From positions 15,128,001-15,192,000 of the forward strand of contig NC_135774.1 in the NCBI RefSeq assembly GCF_028453695.1: 64,000 nt of DNA, read 5' to 3'. A program made the translations under genes and the position numbers. Below, in pieces: positions 12,461 to 24,980 of this stretch (positions are counted from its first letter, which is position 1; every line of letters starts with the position of its first letter). The notes below the pieces were generated by a model. That model was not told the origin of the DNA and did not search any database. It was given only the letters and a program-made list of their open reading frames with translations. The stretch is from Augochlora pura. Its lineage: Eukaryota > Arthropoda > Insecta > Hymenoptera > Halictidae.

Positions 12461-12860
12461 GCGAGACTATGGTTGATAGAGGCGTGGGTGTATCGATAAG
12501 GCAATACAATATTTTTACATTTTTACGCGAAATCTGTGTGGTTAATTTTATACAGATTGACCTGTTTAAAGGTTACTTATGATTGAAAGATTAGTGACAA
12601 ATTAAATGAAGGTACGAGGAAGAATGTATTTATTTATAATAATTTTTGTCTTGGTGTTATGGCGTTCTAAGCGAGACTATACTTGATAGAGATGTGAAGT
12701 TATCGACATGCAATTGTATTTTTACACGAAATCTATATGATCTAGTTATAGTTCGAGGATTAAATATGACTAAAAAGATGGTAACAGACGAAATAAATGT
12801 GCAAGGAAGTATATATTTATTTATTTCCAATAATTTTTCTCTTAATTTTATGACACCTAT
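12461..12860. repeat. Direct duplication, two copies of about 205-210 bp
   Basis: GCGAGACTATGGTTGATAGA at 12461 recurs as GCGAGACTATACTTGATAGA at 12671. Later blocks (ATTTTTACRCGAAATCTRT, then TATTTATTTATAATAATTTTT) follow in the same order in both. Copies differ at many positions. No coding sense in either. Confidence 0.75.
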
Positions 12861-13012
12861 AGAAAGTTCAAATTCTTCTAATCGAAATAACTCAAAACAC
12901 GATACGAATCCACCTAAGTTTATCGAAGAATTAATTATTATAACTTGACTTACCAGGCAAGAATTACTATCCAAGTAATCCTTCGCAAAGAAATGCGACT
13001 AAACTGTATTAA

Positions 13013-13264
13013 CACGTAGACGCCGGCGCCGATATTCGCGATTTTCTCTGTGAGATCGGCGCCCGAAATTTACAAAAATTAAATAATTATGTTAAGTTTA
13101 TGATATTGAATTTCTATGTTTTTACTATCGAGTATCTGTTTACAATGTTCAGATAAAATAACATAAACCTATTTCGTAGTATCTATTTTGTGAAATGCAA
13201 GCAAAATAAACAAGTAACGTCTGACACGCATGACCCACCATTGGCTGAAGCCGTCGTCAACGTG
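13013..13264. mobile_element. Non-autonomous piggyBac-type element (MITE) flanked by TTAA
   Basis: A 252-bp segment flanked by TTAA on both sides (13009-13012 and 13265-13268), the target duplication typical of piggyBac. The ends are CACGTAGACGCCGGC on the left and, reverse-complemented, CACGTTGACGACGGC on the right: 13 of 15 identical. Just inside the left end GGCGCCGAT is followed about 20 bases later by ATCGGCGCC, a subterminal hairpin. The interior is AT-rich and non-coding. Divergence between arms suggests an older copy. A further palindromic TTAACGCGTTAA lies 30-45 bases to the right, outside the element. Confidence 0.65.
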
Positions 13265-13299
13265 TTAATACATCACCACAGCTGCGTTAATGCAAATGC

Positions 13300-14080
13300 G
13301 TTAACGCGTTAAACACGTGACAATGAGTGCGGCAAATGCAGCGCGCGACCCAATGCACCGTCGAGTGACAGAAGCACGAGTCTCGAGCTGTTTTAACAGC
13401 GTCCTTTAATGCAGGGGCCTTTCACCGGGGCGCAGCAACGCCGTGGGAGTTTAATTACGTGATTAATTAAATGGACCGGCCTTTTTCTGGGCTGGGATGG
13501 GGCCGCTGGGAATCGCCGCGCCTTTTTTTTTCCCGGGACGGAAACGCGCGACGACCGTCAGGAAATTCCGGATAATTCCCGGACGGTCCGTCGCGCCTCT
13601 CGACGGCTCTCGAATTGATTTTCCTTTTTTCCTTTTTTTTTTTTTCGGGGGAAACATTAGCAGATACGGGGGGGGGGGGGAAGCTCGTTACGCGAAAGGA
13701 CTGCGAGAGGACACCGAAAGAGAATCGACTTCCCGCCGGATGCGGACGGCGGCCGTGCCACGGAGAGGCTAACGAGCTTAATTGCATCCCGTGCACCTGT
13801 CCAGGAGAATTTTCTGATGATAACGCCTGATGGGGGGGAGGTAGGAAGAGAGTGTCGCGTGACGCATTCGCGAGCTAGCGCGACTTCCGAGGAACGGAAT
13901 TATTCCTTTCGCGAGCAACTTTTCCCATGAATATTAATTCGTAGAGTCTCCCGCGAGGTCTCGCGATAACGCCCGAGCACCTGAAATTGCCGTCGCTGTT
14001 GCGTTGGACTGATAGGTGATCGTCGAAACGGTGCTTGTAATTTATGCGAGGTGCATTGTCCTTTCGAAAATAAAGACTTT
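13300..14080. other. GC-rich island with T and G runs, no gene recognised
   Basis: Contains two T-rich runs (13622-13645) and 13 G at 13668-13680. Overlapping open frames on both strands have no domain. Confidence 0.5.
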
Positions 14081-14638
14081 TTAGAATTAACATTTCACCA
14101 CAGAGAACAACTTAAAAATCAAATTATAATCGCTAACGTAATAATGTAAAAAATTATAATCGCCCAGCACAGAAATTAATTTAAAAATTGGGGTAATCGA
14201 TGTTATTATACAGTGTGTTGATATAGTAATAAAAATTGTGATTGTCGAGCTTCATCGCAGAGAGCTGGTCGACCCAATAAAAGTTTCGCCCAGGGACTTC
14301 TGTTTTCGAGGGACGCGGATGTCGAATATTCGCCGAACGCATATGCATTTATACAAGCAGTAGAAAGAGTCCTGTGTGCCAGCTGATACGTATTCACTGG
14401 CACGCGTGCTTTTACCAATTCCCAAACTCGATTCGAGCGGAAACGAAGCTCCGCATGAACACACGTGTCTTATATCCTCGATTCAGATGAATAATAAAAC
14501 TGACGCGTTTCGTAATCCTTACGAAAACTCGCAGCGTTCTCGAAAAGGAAAAATGGCGGCGGAAATTATTCGAGGAAAATTAAATATTCGTGTTCCTTCA
14601 TGGTTATGGGGAATATGAATTTATAGAAAATTTTATAC

Positions 14639-14835
14639 CATTGTTAGTGACATTAAGAGGTCCAGGAATTTATGTCGAAGTTGTGTCAAGATTATGTAAA
14701 AGGGTTATGTCAAAGTTATGTTAATGTTATGTAAAACGGTATGTGAAAGTTATGTCAAGATTATGTAAAAGGGTTATTTAAAATTATATTCCATTGTCAG
14801 TGACACCAATAGGTCCAGGAATTTATGTTAAATTT
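14639..14835. repeat. Nested repeat: outer 152-bp direct repeat, inner TTATGT-based units
   Basis: CCATTGTTAGTGACATTA with AGGTCCAGGAATTTATGT (14639) recurs as CCATTGTCAGTGACACCA with the same second block (14791). Between them, blocks of the form GTTATGTCAAGATTATGTAA repeat three to four times. Confidence 0.7.
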
Positions 14836-15479
14836 GTTTTCGTCTCGAATCTTGTTTAATAATTTCTCATATACCTACACTAGACGGTAGGATGCTGTGT
14901 CAATTTTTTAATAATTTTTAGAACTGATCTAGAATTAATAAAAATGTCACAACACTGTTTTTCTTTAAATTTCTTCGAATTTAGAATAAACGAATGACAT
15001 ATTCATAGTGAATATGTAACACTGAATATTATACAATATTCGTACATCTGTCACGAGTTTGACTAGCTGTTGAAGTGCAAATGGGTTAAATGCAGTCCGA
15101 ATTACATCGCCGGCTTGATTGATAAGGGTTTGCAGAGGAAGTCCGTCTCGGCACGAGCGGAAGACGCGAGACAGTGGTCGACGTACGGTCTGCGGTCTGA
15201 CTCAAACCGTGCCTAATCTACTGCGCGCTTAGCCTGGCACGTAGCAGCGGCACGGCTGCCGGCTCAGAAAGGGTTTAATTATGCGTCCCGTGGCTACGGT
15301 CAAGCTAATAAGGCCTCTGCAAAGCAACACGCAGCGTTTCCGGGAATTCTGCGGCCGGCGGGGATTCAATTAGGTCTCCGCGATCCAAGGACCAACCGGG
15401 GCGGAAATTGGATCGGGTCGCGCGGAAGGCTGGCTCGAGTCGCGGGTTCGCGAGCACGCGGAGAAAGCGAGCGAAAAAG

Positions 15480-15566
15480 AGAGAGAGAGAGAGAGAAGGA
15501 GGGAGGGAGATAAAGACAGAGAGAGAAAGAAAGAGAGATAAAGACAGAGATAGAGATAGATAGAGA
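15480..15566. repeat. (GA)n/(GATA)n-rich tract on the plus strand
   Basis: Interrupted GAGA and GATAGA runs immediately left of the Tc1/mariner-type element. A related GATAGA/GAAATAGA run lies on its right (15792-15910), so the element appears to have split one purine-rich microsatellite. Confidence 0.85.
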
Positions 15567-15568
15567 TA

Positions 15569-15789
15569 TAGTCAGTTCCATAAGTATTCGTACCCTCATT
15601 GCTTATTGCGGAAATTAAGGGATGCATGTAAAATTTTCCAATCAACTTTTTATTATCTTATTTAATATTTTTGGATGTCAGGGAAGAGGAAAAGTTTGGA
15701 GATAGCCTAATGCAGAACTGGAATTAAGAAATGTACAACCGAATTTCTCTTATAAGCAATGAGGGTACGAATACTTATGGCACTGGCTG
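15569..15789. mobile_element. Non-autonomous Tc1/mariner-type element (MITE) with 38-bp terminal inverted repeats
   Basis: A 221-bp element with terminal inverted repeats at 15569-15606 and 15752-15789 that match at 35 of 38 positions. The shared core is CCATAAGTATTCGTACCCTC. A TA dinucleotide flanks each end (15567-15568 and 15790-15791), as expected for Tc1/mariner insertion. The interior of about 145 bp is AT-rich, has no open frame long enough for a transposase and shows no DDE/D motif. It sits inside a GA/GATA microsatellite, whose TA steps could have been the target. Three mismatches between the arms suggest a fairly recent copy. The TIR sequence type resembles Tc1-like ends seen in many insects; that is from memory. 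Confidence 0.85.
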
Positions 15790-16419
15790 TAGATAGGTAG
15801 AGAAAAATAGACAGAAAGAAATAGAGAAAGATAGAAATAGAGACAAATAGAGATAGAAATAAATAGATAGAGAAAGGTAGCTCAAGAGAGAGATAGAGCA
15901 AGAGAGGGAGGGTTATACGGGTGATTTTTAAAGAGCACCGTGCGCGTGGAACACCGACGTCGCTCCGAATCCCAACGACGGAATTTACTTCCCGGTCAAC
16001 GGGGGGATGAATTATTCAAGGAAACTGCCGTTCGAACGGCCACTGCAATCCCGCGTAACCCGGTAACCGAAAACGACGAGTTAACTCGCACTCGAATCGG
16101 AACTCGGTCTCTCCATTCACTCCGTCCGCCTTCCGCAAACATCCTCTCGCTGTCCCTTTCGAATTCCTGCGAAAAATTCCACGGGAAAACGCGACTCGCC
16201 GCTGCCTGTTCGACGATCAGCTGGGCAAAACGATAATGTTCGCTCGACTACAGGTGTGTTTCTTAATTGAGAACATACCGTCGCGTCGTGCTCGATTTTT
16301 CCATTGCCCCGGTTCATGGGACGTGGAAACGGGGTGGCGGAAATGGCGTTCCATAACAGGGGCGGATTCTCGTATTTTACCGCAGTGAAAGCACGATTGA
16401 ATCGAATCGAAACTTCGAT

Positions 16420-16505
16420 TTCTATTTTTAGAAGGATTTTCATCGATTCTCATTTTTAGAAGGATTTTTATCGATTCTCATTTTTAGAAGGGTTGTTATC
16501 GAACT
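16420..16505. repeat. Tandem repeat, 28-bp unit, 3 copies
   Basis: The unit CATTTTTAGAAGG, then ATTTTTATCGATTCT, occurs with GAAGG at 16431, 16459 and 16487, exactly 28 bases apart. Confidence 0.85.
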
Positions 16506-17109
16506 CTATTTTGTTAATGAATAATCGAGGGTAAAAGTAATTTGGCTATGACTTTTGGCTGCACGTATACATGGTTGTTGGTGGTATATCTATGTTGATT
16601 GGTTTTTGAAATATTAAATAGAGTAGAAATTGGCAAAATATTTAAATATCGAGACTATTATTACACATCGTGTGGCAACATGCACATCCTGATTTTTCAA
16701 ATTAATAAAAATTTCAGAAAATTCACTCCTCGTCCATTATTTCATTAATACTACATTTTTCATTAATAACTCGTTAACAAAGCCGCGGATTGCATTTCAG
16801 TAAAGGAAAAGTTTACTTGAAATGGTCTCGGGAACCCTTCATTTACCGGAGTATGTATAATTTTGGTATAGTTGTCATGCTGAGCAATAATATACAATGT
16901 TAAGTAGAGAGAACGACATTTATTAAATCTGTTTTAAAATTTAGATATATGTAAGACGTAGAAATGTTACGTAAAAATAAGAAAGATAATAAGGGATAAA
17001 TCAATGGCTTTGATAGCTGAGAATATACGTGCAACCGCAAAGGGTTGCAGTAAGGATCGCCATGTAATAAATATAAATTCTCCGTCTGCCACAGCCATTT
17101 ATTAATAAC

Positions 17110-18480
17110 AGAAGGACTAGTCGACGTAACTGTGAAATAAATCGTAGTTCAAGGGTTTAAATCGTTGATTAAATCGACGGTCCTTCGAGAATGTTGTTCG
17201 ACAAACAAACGTGCCCAGATTTCCAGCAATATTTGGGCGAGCTGTCGCAGTATTTCCCGGACCCCGCGGATAAAACATGAATTCGCTGTCATCCGCGCGA
17301 AATGTATAGGCGCTTTTTACCCGTGCTTTTAGATATTTTACGGCGTTCCTGTATCGGCGCTCGGCTCGCGGGCGAGCAGCCATGCCCGGCTGTCGTTCGG
17401 CGTGAATCAGTGGCGCGGAAAACGGAAACCGGAAGCCGGACGCGTCGATCGTTCGAGCAGCAACGACGCGAGTTAAAGAACCGTCTTTGGAGGGCGGGGC
17501 GCGACGAACGCTTCGCGAGGGGGGTTCCATGAAAGTTGGATTTCTGCTCGATGCAATTTTTATCGTCGCACGGCGGAACGTGACGCCGCTAACAAGTGGA
17601 TAGAGGAGCGGTATAAACAACGCGGAGCGCCGTGAAATAATTCGATCCTGGTGGAAATTCCGTGCGCGGTGAAACTTGATTTCCACGGTGGAAACGAAGA
17701 AAGTCCACGGCTTCTCTGGAGGGAAAAAATGGCGCCGCCGGTTGATTGGGTTTCTGGAGGAGCAGTCACCCACGCCGTATTACCGGGAATTGGATTTCTG
17801 TCCCGGGGGCAGCGCGGAAACGATCGACCCAGCGTGGACACGATCGACGCACCGATTCTCTGACCGTCGCAGCCGGCTCGCCGTTTGCCGTCGGAAGATT
17901 TACGGCCAAGACGGCCCGGTAATCCTCGAGCCGCGAAAATAAAGCGACGATTTATCGTTCGCGAGGCGCGGACCACGGGCTTGCTTCTGAGACCAGACAC
18001 GGGATATCATTCCCAACGATCCAGACGGCCGTTTCGTGGCGCGCGTTTATCGCGTCGCCTTCCACGTTATTGCCGGTTTATGTCGGCGATCGCGCCTCCA
18101 AGCGATTGATCAGCCCCTACCCCTACCCCCCTCCCGGTCTTTGTTCCCGAGGATCTATTCGGGCTACGATCGCCTGTTCGTCAAAGCTGACAATGTCCCA
18201 CGGACATTGAGCCGCCGTCTGCAGCTGATAATGGGAACAAAGCGCGTCCCGTCGACGACCGCGACGCGGAAAAAGGGAATAACGAAACGCTAATGGCCCC
18301 CATTCGTTCCTAACGGTGGCCTGGATTCCCGCTTGCTAGGTCCGAAAGACGATTCTTCGAGTTTCATGGATTGAGACCGTGTTTTTCGATGCGAAAGAAC
18401 TGTTTGATGGTGTCGAAATTGGAATGCGATGCTCGAAAAAATTGTCGTTTCAAGTGGATGAGAATTGGCCAACTTTGATC
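17110..18480. other. GC-rich island, no gene recognised
   Basis: Several overlapping frames, the longest 218 codons on minus from 17773 to 17117. The translations have no domain, and competing frames of similar length lie on the opposite strand. No splice-bounded block stands out. Confidence 0.5.
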
Positions 18481-20399
18481 GAAGATAACTTAGAGATAGA
18501 TCATTGTAACAGGATGACTTTTACTTTAAATTAAAGCTTGGAATTTGTACTTTAATATGTTGTTTCTGGATTGTAAATTTGGTGCGTTTTTAATGTTGTA
18601 ATATTTTTAATGCGAAGCCATGTTCGCCGCATTGGGAATTATCAGGTTTGACGAAGTGCTTGGACAATGTAAAGTCTTTTACTCGTTTAATAATTTCAAT
18701 TAAAAAATCACGATTTTTTTTTTATATATGCTAATAGCATTATACATTTATATTTATTTCTATTGCCATTTATATTACTATATTATTATTTCATTACATG
18801 GACATCTATATTGCCATTTTTGCGAAAACAGAAAATGACATATTATACAGAAATGAATACCATTAATTAAATATACTGTACCGAAAAATATCGATCTATG
18901 CGACTTTTTAATATCGGCCACGAAGAGTCGCGTTTTAAATCGCCGCAACGCAGCACCGAAATTCCAAAGACCGTAAACAGCAGCGGGTTCCAAAGCGTTT
19001 GATCCCGTGGCATCGATCCGCCGTACTTTTTTATTAATTCCAATGATGAATTGGAAAACAAAAGTTTGTCCGATTAGAGCGAAACCCGTCGACGCCCGGC
19101 AGTCAATTTGTCGAAGTAATCGGGAAATTCGCGCCGGTGCGGCCGGCCCTCTTCTAAATGATTGGCTATCCGGGACGAAGTCGGTCTCGCGCTCGTGGCT
19201 CGCGAGCGCGCGCGTGCAAACCAGCGAGTTTCCTTTCTCGTTTTTCTTGCTCTGCCACGGATCCATCATCCGTGGAACGCGCTGCTGCCCTTCGACCTTT
19301 TCCACGGAACAGGCCCCCGTGCGTTAACGCGCGTCTGCGGCGAGCGAACCATGCCAGGAGCCGTACAATATTTTCTTAACACCGTTGTTTTCGGCTCGAA
19401 CGAGCACCGACGAGAATTTCCACACTTTCACGGCCCGTTGACACGCTAAACAGTACGAGATTGTTGCTCGCCCGAGTCTGCCACAGTATTTTCTATTTCC
19501 CTGTTGTGAATTTCGAGCTCTTTTTTACGAAACTCTATGGAGAACCCTTTGCTTTCTTCAGCATAACTTGTGAATTCGTTTAATTGTTCTGAGACCTTTA
19601 GTGTAATATTTTGACATTTTTATGTATTAATATATTGACATTTATTATAATAATTAAGAAATTTATTCAATTTTGCACCGTAAGAGTTTTTTCATAATTT
19701 TAATAATTTTATTAAGTAGCTTTAGTGTTAACTAAAACCCTTAAGCTTTAGACTGACAGTATGGTATGAATAAATTCATGAATAAATATTGACAATTCAA
19801 ATGTTAATTCACACGTACATTTGTGCATCAGTCAATTTTTTAACCTGTTCCCACTTCGTTGTAAATGAAACGTTATCGACTACTTGATTCGAATCCCTCC
19901 CCCGACGCACAAATATTTTGCAACGAACAATCCGCAACCGTAAATCAATTTTTAATCTCGTTCCCGCGTCGTTTGTTAATGGAATTTTATTATCGAGTAC
20001 TTGCCGTTGGATTCGGCCACTTAACGCACAAACATTTTCCTCGATACGGCTCGTTCCGCTACTGTAAATCATTTTCTTTTTTTTTTTTTTTCAAAGCTCG
20101 TTTCGCATGTTCGGCGGCGGAATTTTATCGAGTGCTCCGCCGTGTTGGCTTCAACCCTTTAACGTGCGAATATGGTTATCTATATACGTGGCACTGCAGA
20201 ACCGTAGATCAATATTTAAACTTGTTTTCGCTTGATCGCCGGGGTGAATTAACGACGTGCGCGTCGATCGAAGGAGAATTAACATTCTCGAAACAGTATT
20301 AACGACGTATAAACATCCACCCCTGGTGGAGGGTGAGTCTGGAAAATTTAGTACAGTTGGTTGCGAACATGTATTATACATTTCAGACCTAGGTTTCAG

Positions 20400-20710
20400 A
20401 CGAATACTGCAGGTGTGAATTTCAGATGTTTATTTTAGGGCCAAATTTCAGTTGTTTATTTTAGGGCCAAATTTCAGATGTTTATTTTAGGACCAAATTT
20501 CAGATGTTTATTTTAGGTGTATATTTTAGGTGTATATTTCAGAGGTATATTTCAGACGTAAATTTGGGGTGTAAATTGGAGGTGTAAATTTCAGACGTAA
20601 ATTTGAGGTGTAAATTTCAGACGTAAATTTCAGATGTAAATTTCAGGTATAAATTTTTGATGCAAATGTCAGATGTAAATGTCGAACCTAAATTGCAGAG
20701 ATTTCAGAAA
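20400..20710. repeat. Tandem repeat built on AAATTTCAGATGTTTATTTT units
   Basis: The first units, about 33 bases, contain ATTTCAGATGTTTATTTTAG and GGCCAA. To the right they collapse to 15-18 base units (GGTGTAAATTTCAGACGT), suggesting progressive slippage. Non-coding. Confidence 0.8.
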
Positions 20711-21959
20711 CATCCAGTTTAAGTCGTGAGACTTTCAGACCTAAAATGGACGACTTTACGACGCCATGAGTTCTCCAGTTAGGCAAGGAAACAATACGCG
20801 AAAATTTAAAAACAACAAAGAACAAAAATCCATGCAGTATTTGCATAAAAATGCTAAAACATTAATAATCTCTCCTAACTCTAAAACAAAAGCGAATCTC
20901 ATTATTCCATAAATATTATTTCACATTTCTCTCTAAAACAATGCCTCGCCTTAATCTACAATTTATAACCAACTCATGTAATTATACAGACTCTGCCTTA
21001 CCGAATAAATTGGCCTAACAAAACTGACAAAAAAATGAATTCAGCCCCGTCATCCCGATAAAGCAGCTCGCATTATTCACTTCCAGAGCCCGCTAAACGC
21101 TATACTCGCTTCATGCACGCTAATGCGTAGATATTAATAGAAGAGTACGTTATGTTAATTCCTGTCGCGATTATGGTCGTTAAGGGGTTGATGAATATAC
21201 AGAGGATTCGTGAACGGCGTCGCCCGAGAAAGAGCAAACGGGACGCGAAGGCGTTTTAACGGGCCGATCGGGCACGGGATCGCGTAAATCGCGTCGGCTC
21301 GTTGGTTTATTCGCGGCGGCGAATCGATAGGCGCTCATTCGTCCGGCCGCGGAGAAATCTCGAAAAAATAGCCTGCCGGCTGCTCTCCCGTTTCGTCGTT
21401 ACGTGCCCGATGATAGTGTTTACTCGGGAGGAACCGTCTTTGTTTAACCGTGCCCGGGAAATGGAGCGTCGCGCAAGGAAACGACGCTTATGTCCTTCCC
21501 CGGCTAAGAATAGTTGGTCGATCGGATCTCGACGGGAACCTCTTCCGAGGGTGAGCCGCTCGGAAAATATTAGAAACTCTCTTCCGATCCTTTCCTCTAA
21601 GCGATCCGCAAGTCGCGCGCCCGCCCGCCCTTTACTACCGTCTATCTTTCCCTTTCAGGTGGGATCAAGGTCCTCGCCAGGATTCAACAAACTACTCCAA
21701 CTGTCGAGGATCGTTTTCCAGAATTTCATATGCCGGGCTGATCCTCCTTCTTCCCGGCTCCGCGGCAATCGTTCCTGCGATATTGAAACATCGCCGAGGA
21801 CTCGCATTATCTTCCGCCGGTAAAATTGAACCACGCGTTGTTCGGGTTACGATGCGAAATGGCCGCCGGTGTTGGGATTAAATTCGGACTGTTTGGAAGT
21901 TGATTTTTTTAGTTATTGGAACGGATGCCTTTTAATTGAATATTTCGTTCGAATAATTC

Positions 21960-22440
21960 GGCATTAATTCTTTATAGATCTAGATAATTCAATTCTTTAT
22001 AGATCTAGATTCTGCATTTATAAATATGTATGTAAATTATTCTTTGTTCGAATCATTTTTCATCCTTATAGTTCACAGAAAAATTCTTCAGATAATTGGA
22101 AGAAATAATGTGAAAGAAATGAATCGATACATTATAATGGAACATTTTATATTCTATCATTTTTATTTAAGTCAATTATTTTTCGTATGAATTGCTGCGC
22201 AGAACAAAATAAGATATTAATTTTAATAAATAGAAATATTATTTTTTAATAGCTAGGAATATTCAACTGATATAATATGAGAATTGATTCAGAGGAAAAT
22301 GATAGAATATAAAGTGATCTTTTGTAGTTTGTCGATTTATTCCTTGCACACTACTTATACAAATTATTCGAATTTTTCAAGCAAGGAATTATTTATATCT
22401 ATAGGTATAAATTTCTCTATAAAGAATTAAACACATCTAT
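21960..22440. repeat. Imperfect inverted repeat region
   Basis: Near the left end AATTCTTTATAGATCTAGAT occurs twice, 27 bases apart. Near the right end the reverse complement reads AATTCTTTATAGAGAAATTT. In the middle, TTTATATTCTATCATTTT near 22145 is matched by AAAATGATAGAATATAAAG near 22300 in inverse orientation. This may be a decayed foldback element; its ends are not clear and no target duplication was found. Confidence 0.45.
22335..22372. repeat. Dispersed repeat, copy 1 of 2
   Basis: This segment of about 37 bases is repeated at 26417-26453 with about five differences. The shared core includes CACACTACTTWTACAAATTA. The distance, about 4.1 kb, rules out a simple tandem origin. Confidence 0.7.
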
Positions 22441-23194
22441 ATATAAAATTAAATCTTATCAAAAATAAATCTCTTTAAAAAAAAGGAACAATTTATGGCG
22501 AATTATTCTAAGAAGAATTTCATTCGAATAAAATAATATTCTTTGCCCACTTCTGACATCTGTACCAGATCAAACAAAAGCAAACCTAATTATGCAATCA
22601 AGCAGCCATTATGTCGCAATTAGCCACGCTTGATCGATTAAATAAAAAGAATGCCGTCGTCCGTCACGGTGCGACTTGAAATTCAAATTTTATCCCCGGA
22701 AGCAGGAATTCAAATTCTCCATTTTAAAATCCCCTCTCATTATGCATGCAGTAATACACTTTATCGCCTCGAATGTACCGTCTGAAATACGCGTAATAAA
22801 AGCACAGGGGCTACGCGGCGAATAAAACGTGCCGCCATTTCGTCGACACGTGTCGCGCGACGAATATCTCTAAAAATTTTCGAGCGAAACGAGAGCAGCT
22901 TTTTAACAGAGAAAACAGCCGGAACGAAGCCGAGGAAGACGTTGAAAGTCGCGGCGTCGCTCGCGAACAGGGTGCAGAAATGGAGCCACTGTTATATTAG
23001 GTGTTTAATTGCTTGCGCACATTATTGTTTTCAGTTGTAATTAATGTTTCCACGAGCGGTTTCGAAACCTCAAAAATTCCTTAAAATTATAGTATTTCGA
23101 GGTATAGTATCTTACGAGGTATCAATTATTTCTTCGACATTTGTGCCTTTTGTAAATCTTAACATAATGAGAAAATTATAATACTGATTAGGGT

Positions 23195-23405
23195 AAAATA
23201 TAATTTTTAGAAATTACATTTTAGAAATTAAATTCTAGGAATTATATTCCTGAAATTATATTTCAGAAATTAAAACTAAAGAAATTAAATTCCTGAAATT
23301 AGATCTTAGAAATTAAAACTAAAGAAATTAAATTTAAAGAAATTGAATTTTAGAAATTAAATCTAAAGAAATTAAATTTTAGAAATTAAATCTAAAGAAA
23401 TTGAA
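23195..23405. repeat. Minisatellite of AGAAATTAAATYTAA units
   Basis: Units of about 17 bases (AGAAATTAAATTTTAGAAAT and variants) repeat for about 210 bases, with the cleanest copies at the right end. Confidence 0.8.
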
Positions 23406-23835
23406 TTCTTCAGCAATTCGCTACGTAAGACGTGCGAAATTGATTAAAACCTAAACGAAGAAGAAAACAATGAAAAGACACGCGCGCTATCACGAGCTCG
23501 CGGCGATGGCCAATAAAAATCCAAGGGGGCGACGCAGCTCTATCGGCCGCGGTTCAGACAAATAATCTGGAATCGCGTCGCTCCGATATCGTCACCGACA
23601 GGAAACTTTCGTATCCGACCGGTACAAATGGAATCGTTAGGACCCGGATCCTGGCCAAAGGACGACGTAATCCGATTACGCGGCGCCACCGAGCTACCGA
23701 GCTACCGAGCCGGCTCCCGATAAATTCGTGTTTCGCGAGTATTGACACATTGTCGGCTCGACGCCGGGGAAAACCCGGGGAAAACCCTGGGAAAACGCCT
23801 CCGACACGCGATTTTCTCCGGTGACACGCGGCTCG

Positions 23836-23889
23836 CCCCCCCCCCCCCCCTTTTTTCCCCCGCCCCCCCCCCCCCCCCCCCCCCCCCCC
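23836..23889. repeat. C homopolymers: 15 C and 27 C separated by a T-rich spacer
   Basis: C runs at 23836-23850 and 23863-23889 on plus, G on minus. Just left, GGGGAAAACCC units repeat at 23766-23798. Confidence 0.95.
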
Positions 23890-24129
23890 TTTTTTTCCAC
23901 GGCCTCAATAACGTCGTCCGGACGCCTCGACGCCGTGATCCCCCGCTCGCAGCTTCATTTCCACCGCCGGTCACGTTTTGTTCGTTGCATCGGTCGCCGC
24001 GAACCATTAATTTCCGGTTTAATTGCGCCGTGTGATTCGTCCGCGTGGTGACACCTCGAACGCGATCGGCGAACGCCAGGTGGAAATCGAATCACCTGGG
24101 AATGTGTCTAACGTTGGTAGAAGTCTAAT

Positions 24130-24980
24130 TTCTCATGGTTGTCTTGTGTCCTATTGGGATCGTGACTGCTCACCTGTGCTATAGCAAATTGATATTCCAT
24201 CGTCGATTTTTCTCTGATTTAATTTCTTAGTGCTTTGCTCGACTGTATTATTAATTATTAAAGTAATCGATTTAAGTGAAAGTGTATATGTACAATACAC
24301 TAAAAAATGAATATATATACAGCTAATACTATCTATATATGGCTATACTAAAAATATATATATATGTATTTTTCGTGGATTTAAAAATGTTCCACCATGC
24401 GTTATCGTACATCAAAAAGATGAGACATTTTAAATTCCATCGTGCCCCAAAGAGTTAAATGGAGCGATCCCATGACCTGCTATTTTATCGAGCTTCGCTT
24501 TAACTGTGTCGTCTCCTAGAGCAGTTTTGTAGGATACTCTATCCTCGACTTAAATATTTTAATTATCATTAAATCGAATGTCAAAAATAGTCTCCCACAT
24601 TTAGTCATAAAATTCCTGCTGCACCGAGGACACTCGTTAATCAACTCTTTGCATTAAAATGATCTCTTAAAATATCTCCAAGACGTCATTGAAAAATATT
24701 ATATCACGTTCCAAAGTGACCTCTACATTATTAAAGCATTTTTTATTTAAAAGACTGTTAAAAGTATAACTATTTCATTAGTCAGAAGATATATTTTTTT
24801 ATTATTTTTACTCATACCATTATCATTGCGCATATCGAGTGGAAATGCAGTTTATCAGAGAAACAATTTCGGATTCAAAATTAAAATAGCCTCGAGCGCA
24901 AAGAATTGTTAAATAATAATAATAACAATAATAATAAAGTCATTTAATCAGCGGATATTCTATTATCCATAAAAATTGTT
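24130..24980. other. AT-rich stretch, nothing recognised
   Basis: Apart from TATATATA-type runs near 24310-24365 and an AAT run at 24914-24940, I see no repeat, gene or structured element. Confidence 0.5.

Noticed and set aside
17117..17773. 218-codon minus-strand open frame
   Set aside because: GC-rich island with equally long competing frames; no domain.
19880..19910. GATTCGAATCC resembling a tRNA B box
   Set aside because: No A box at the right distance and no acceptor-stem pairing around it.
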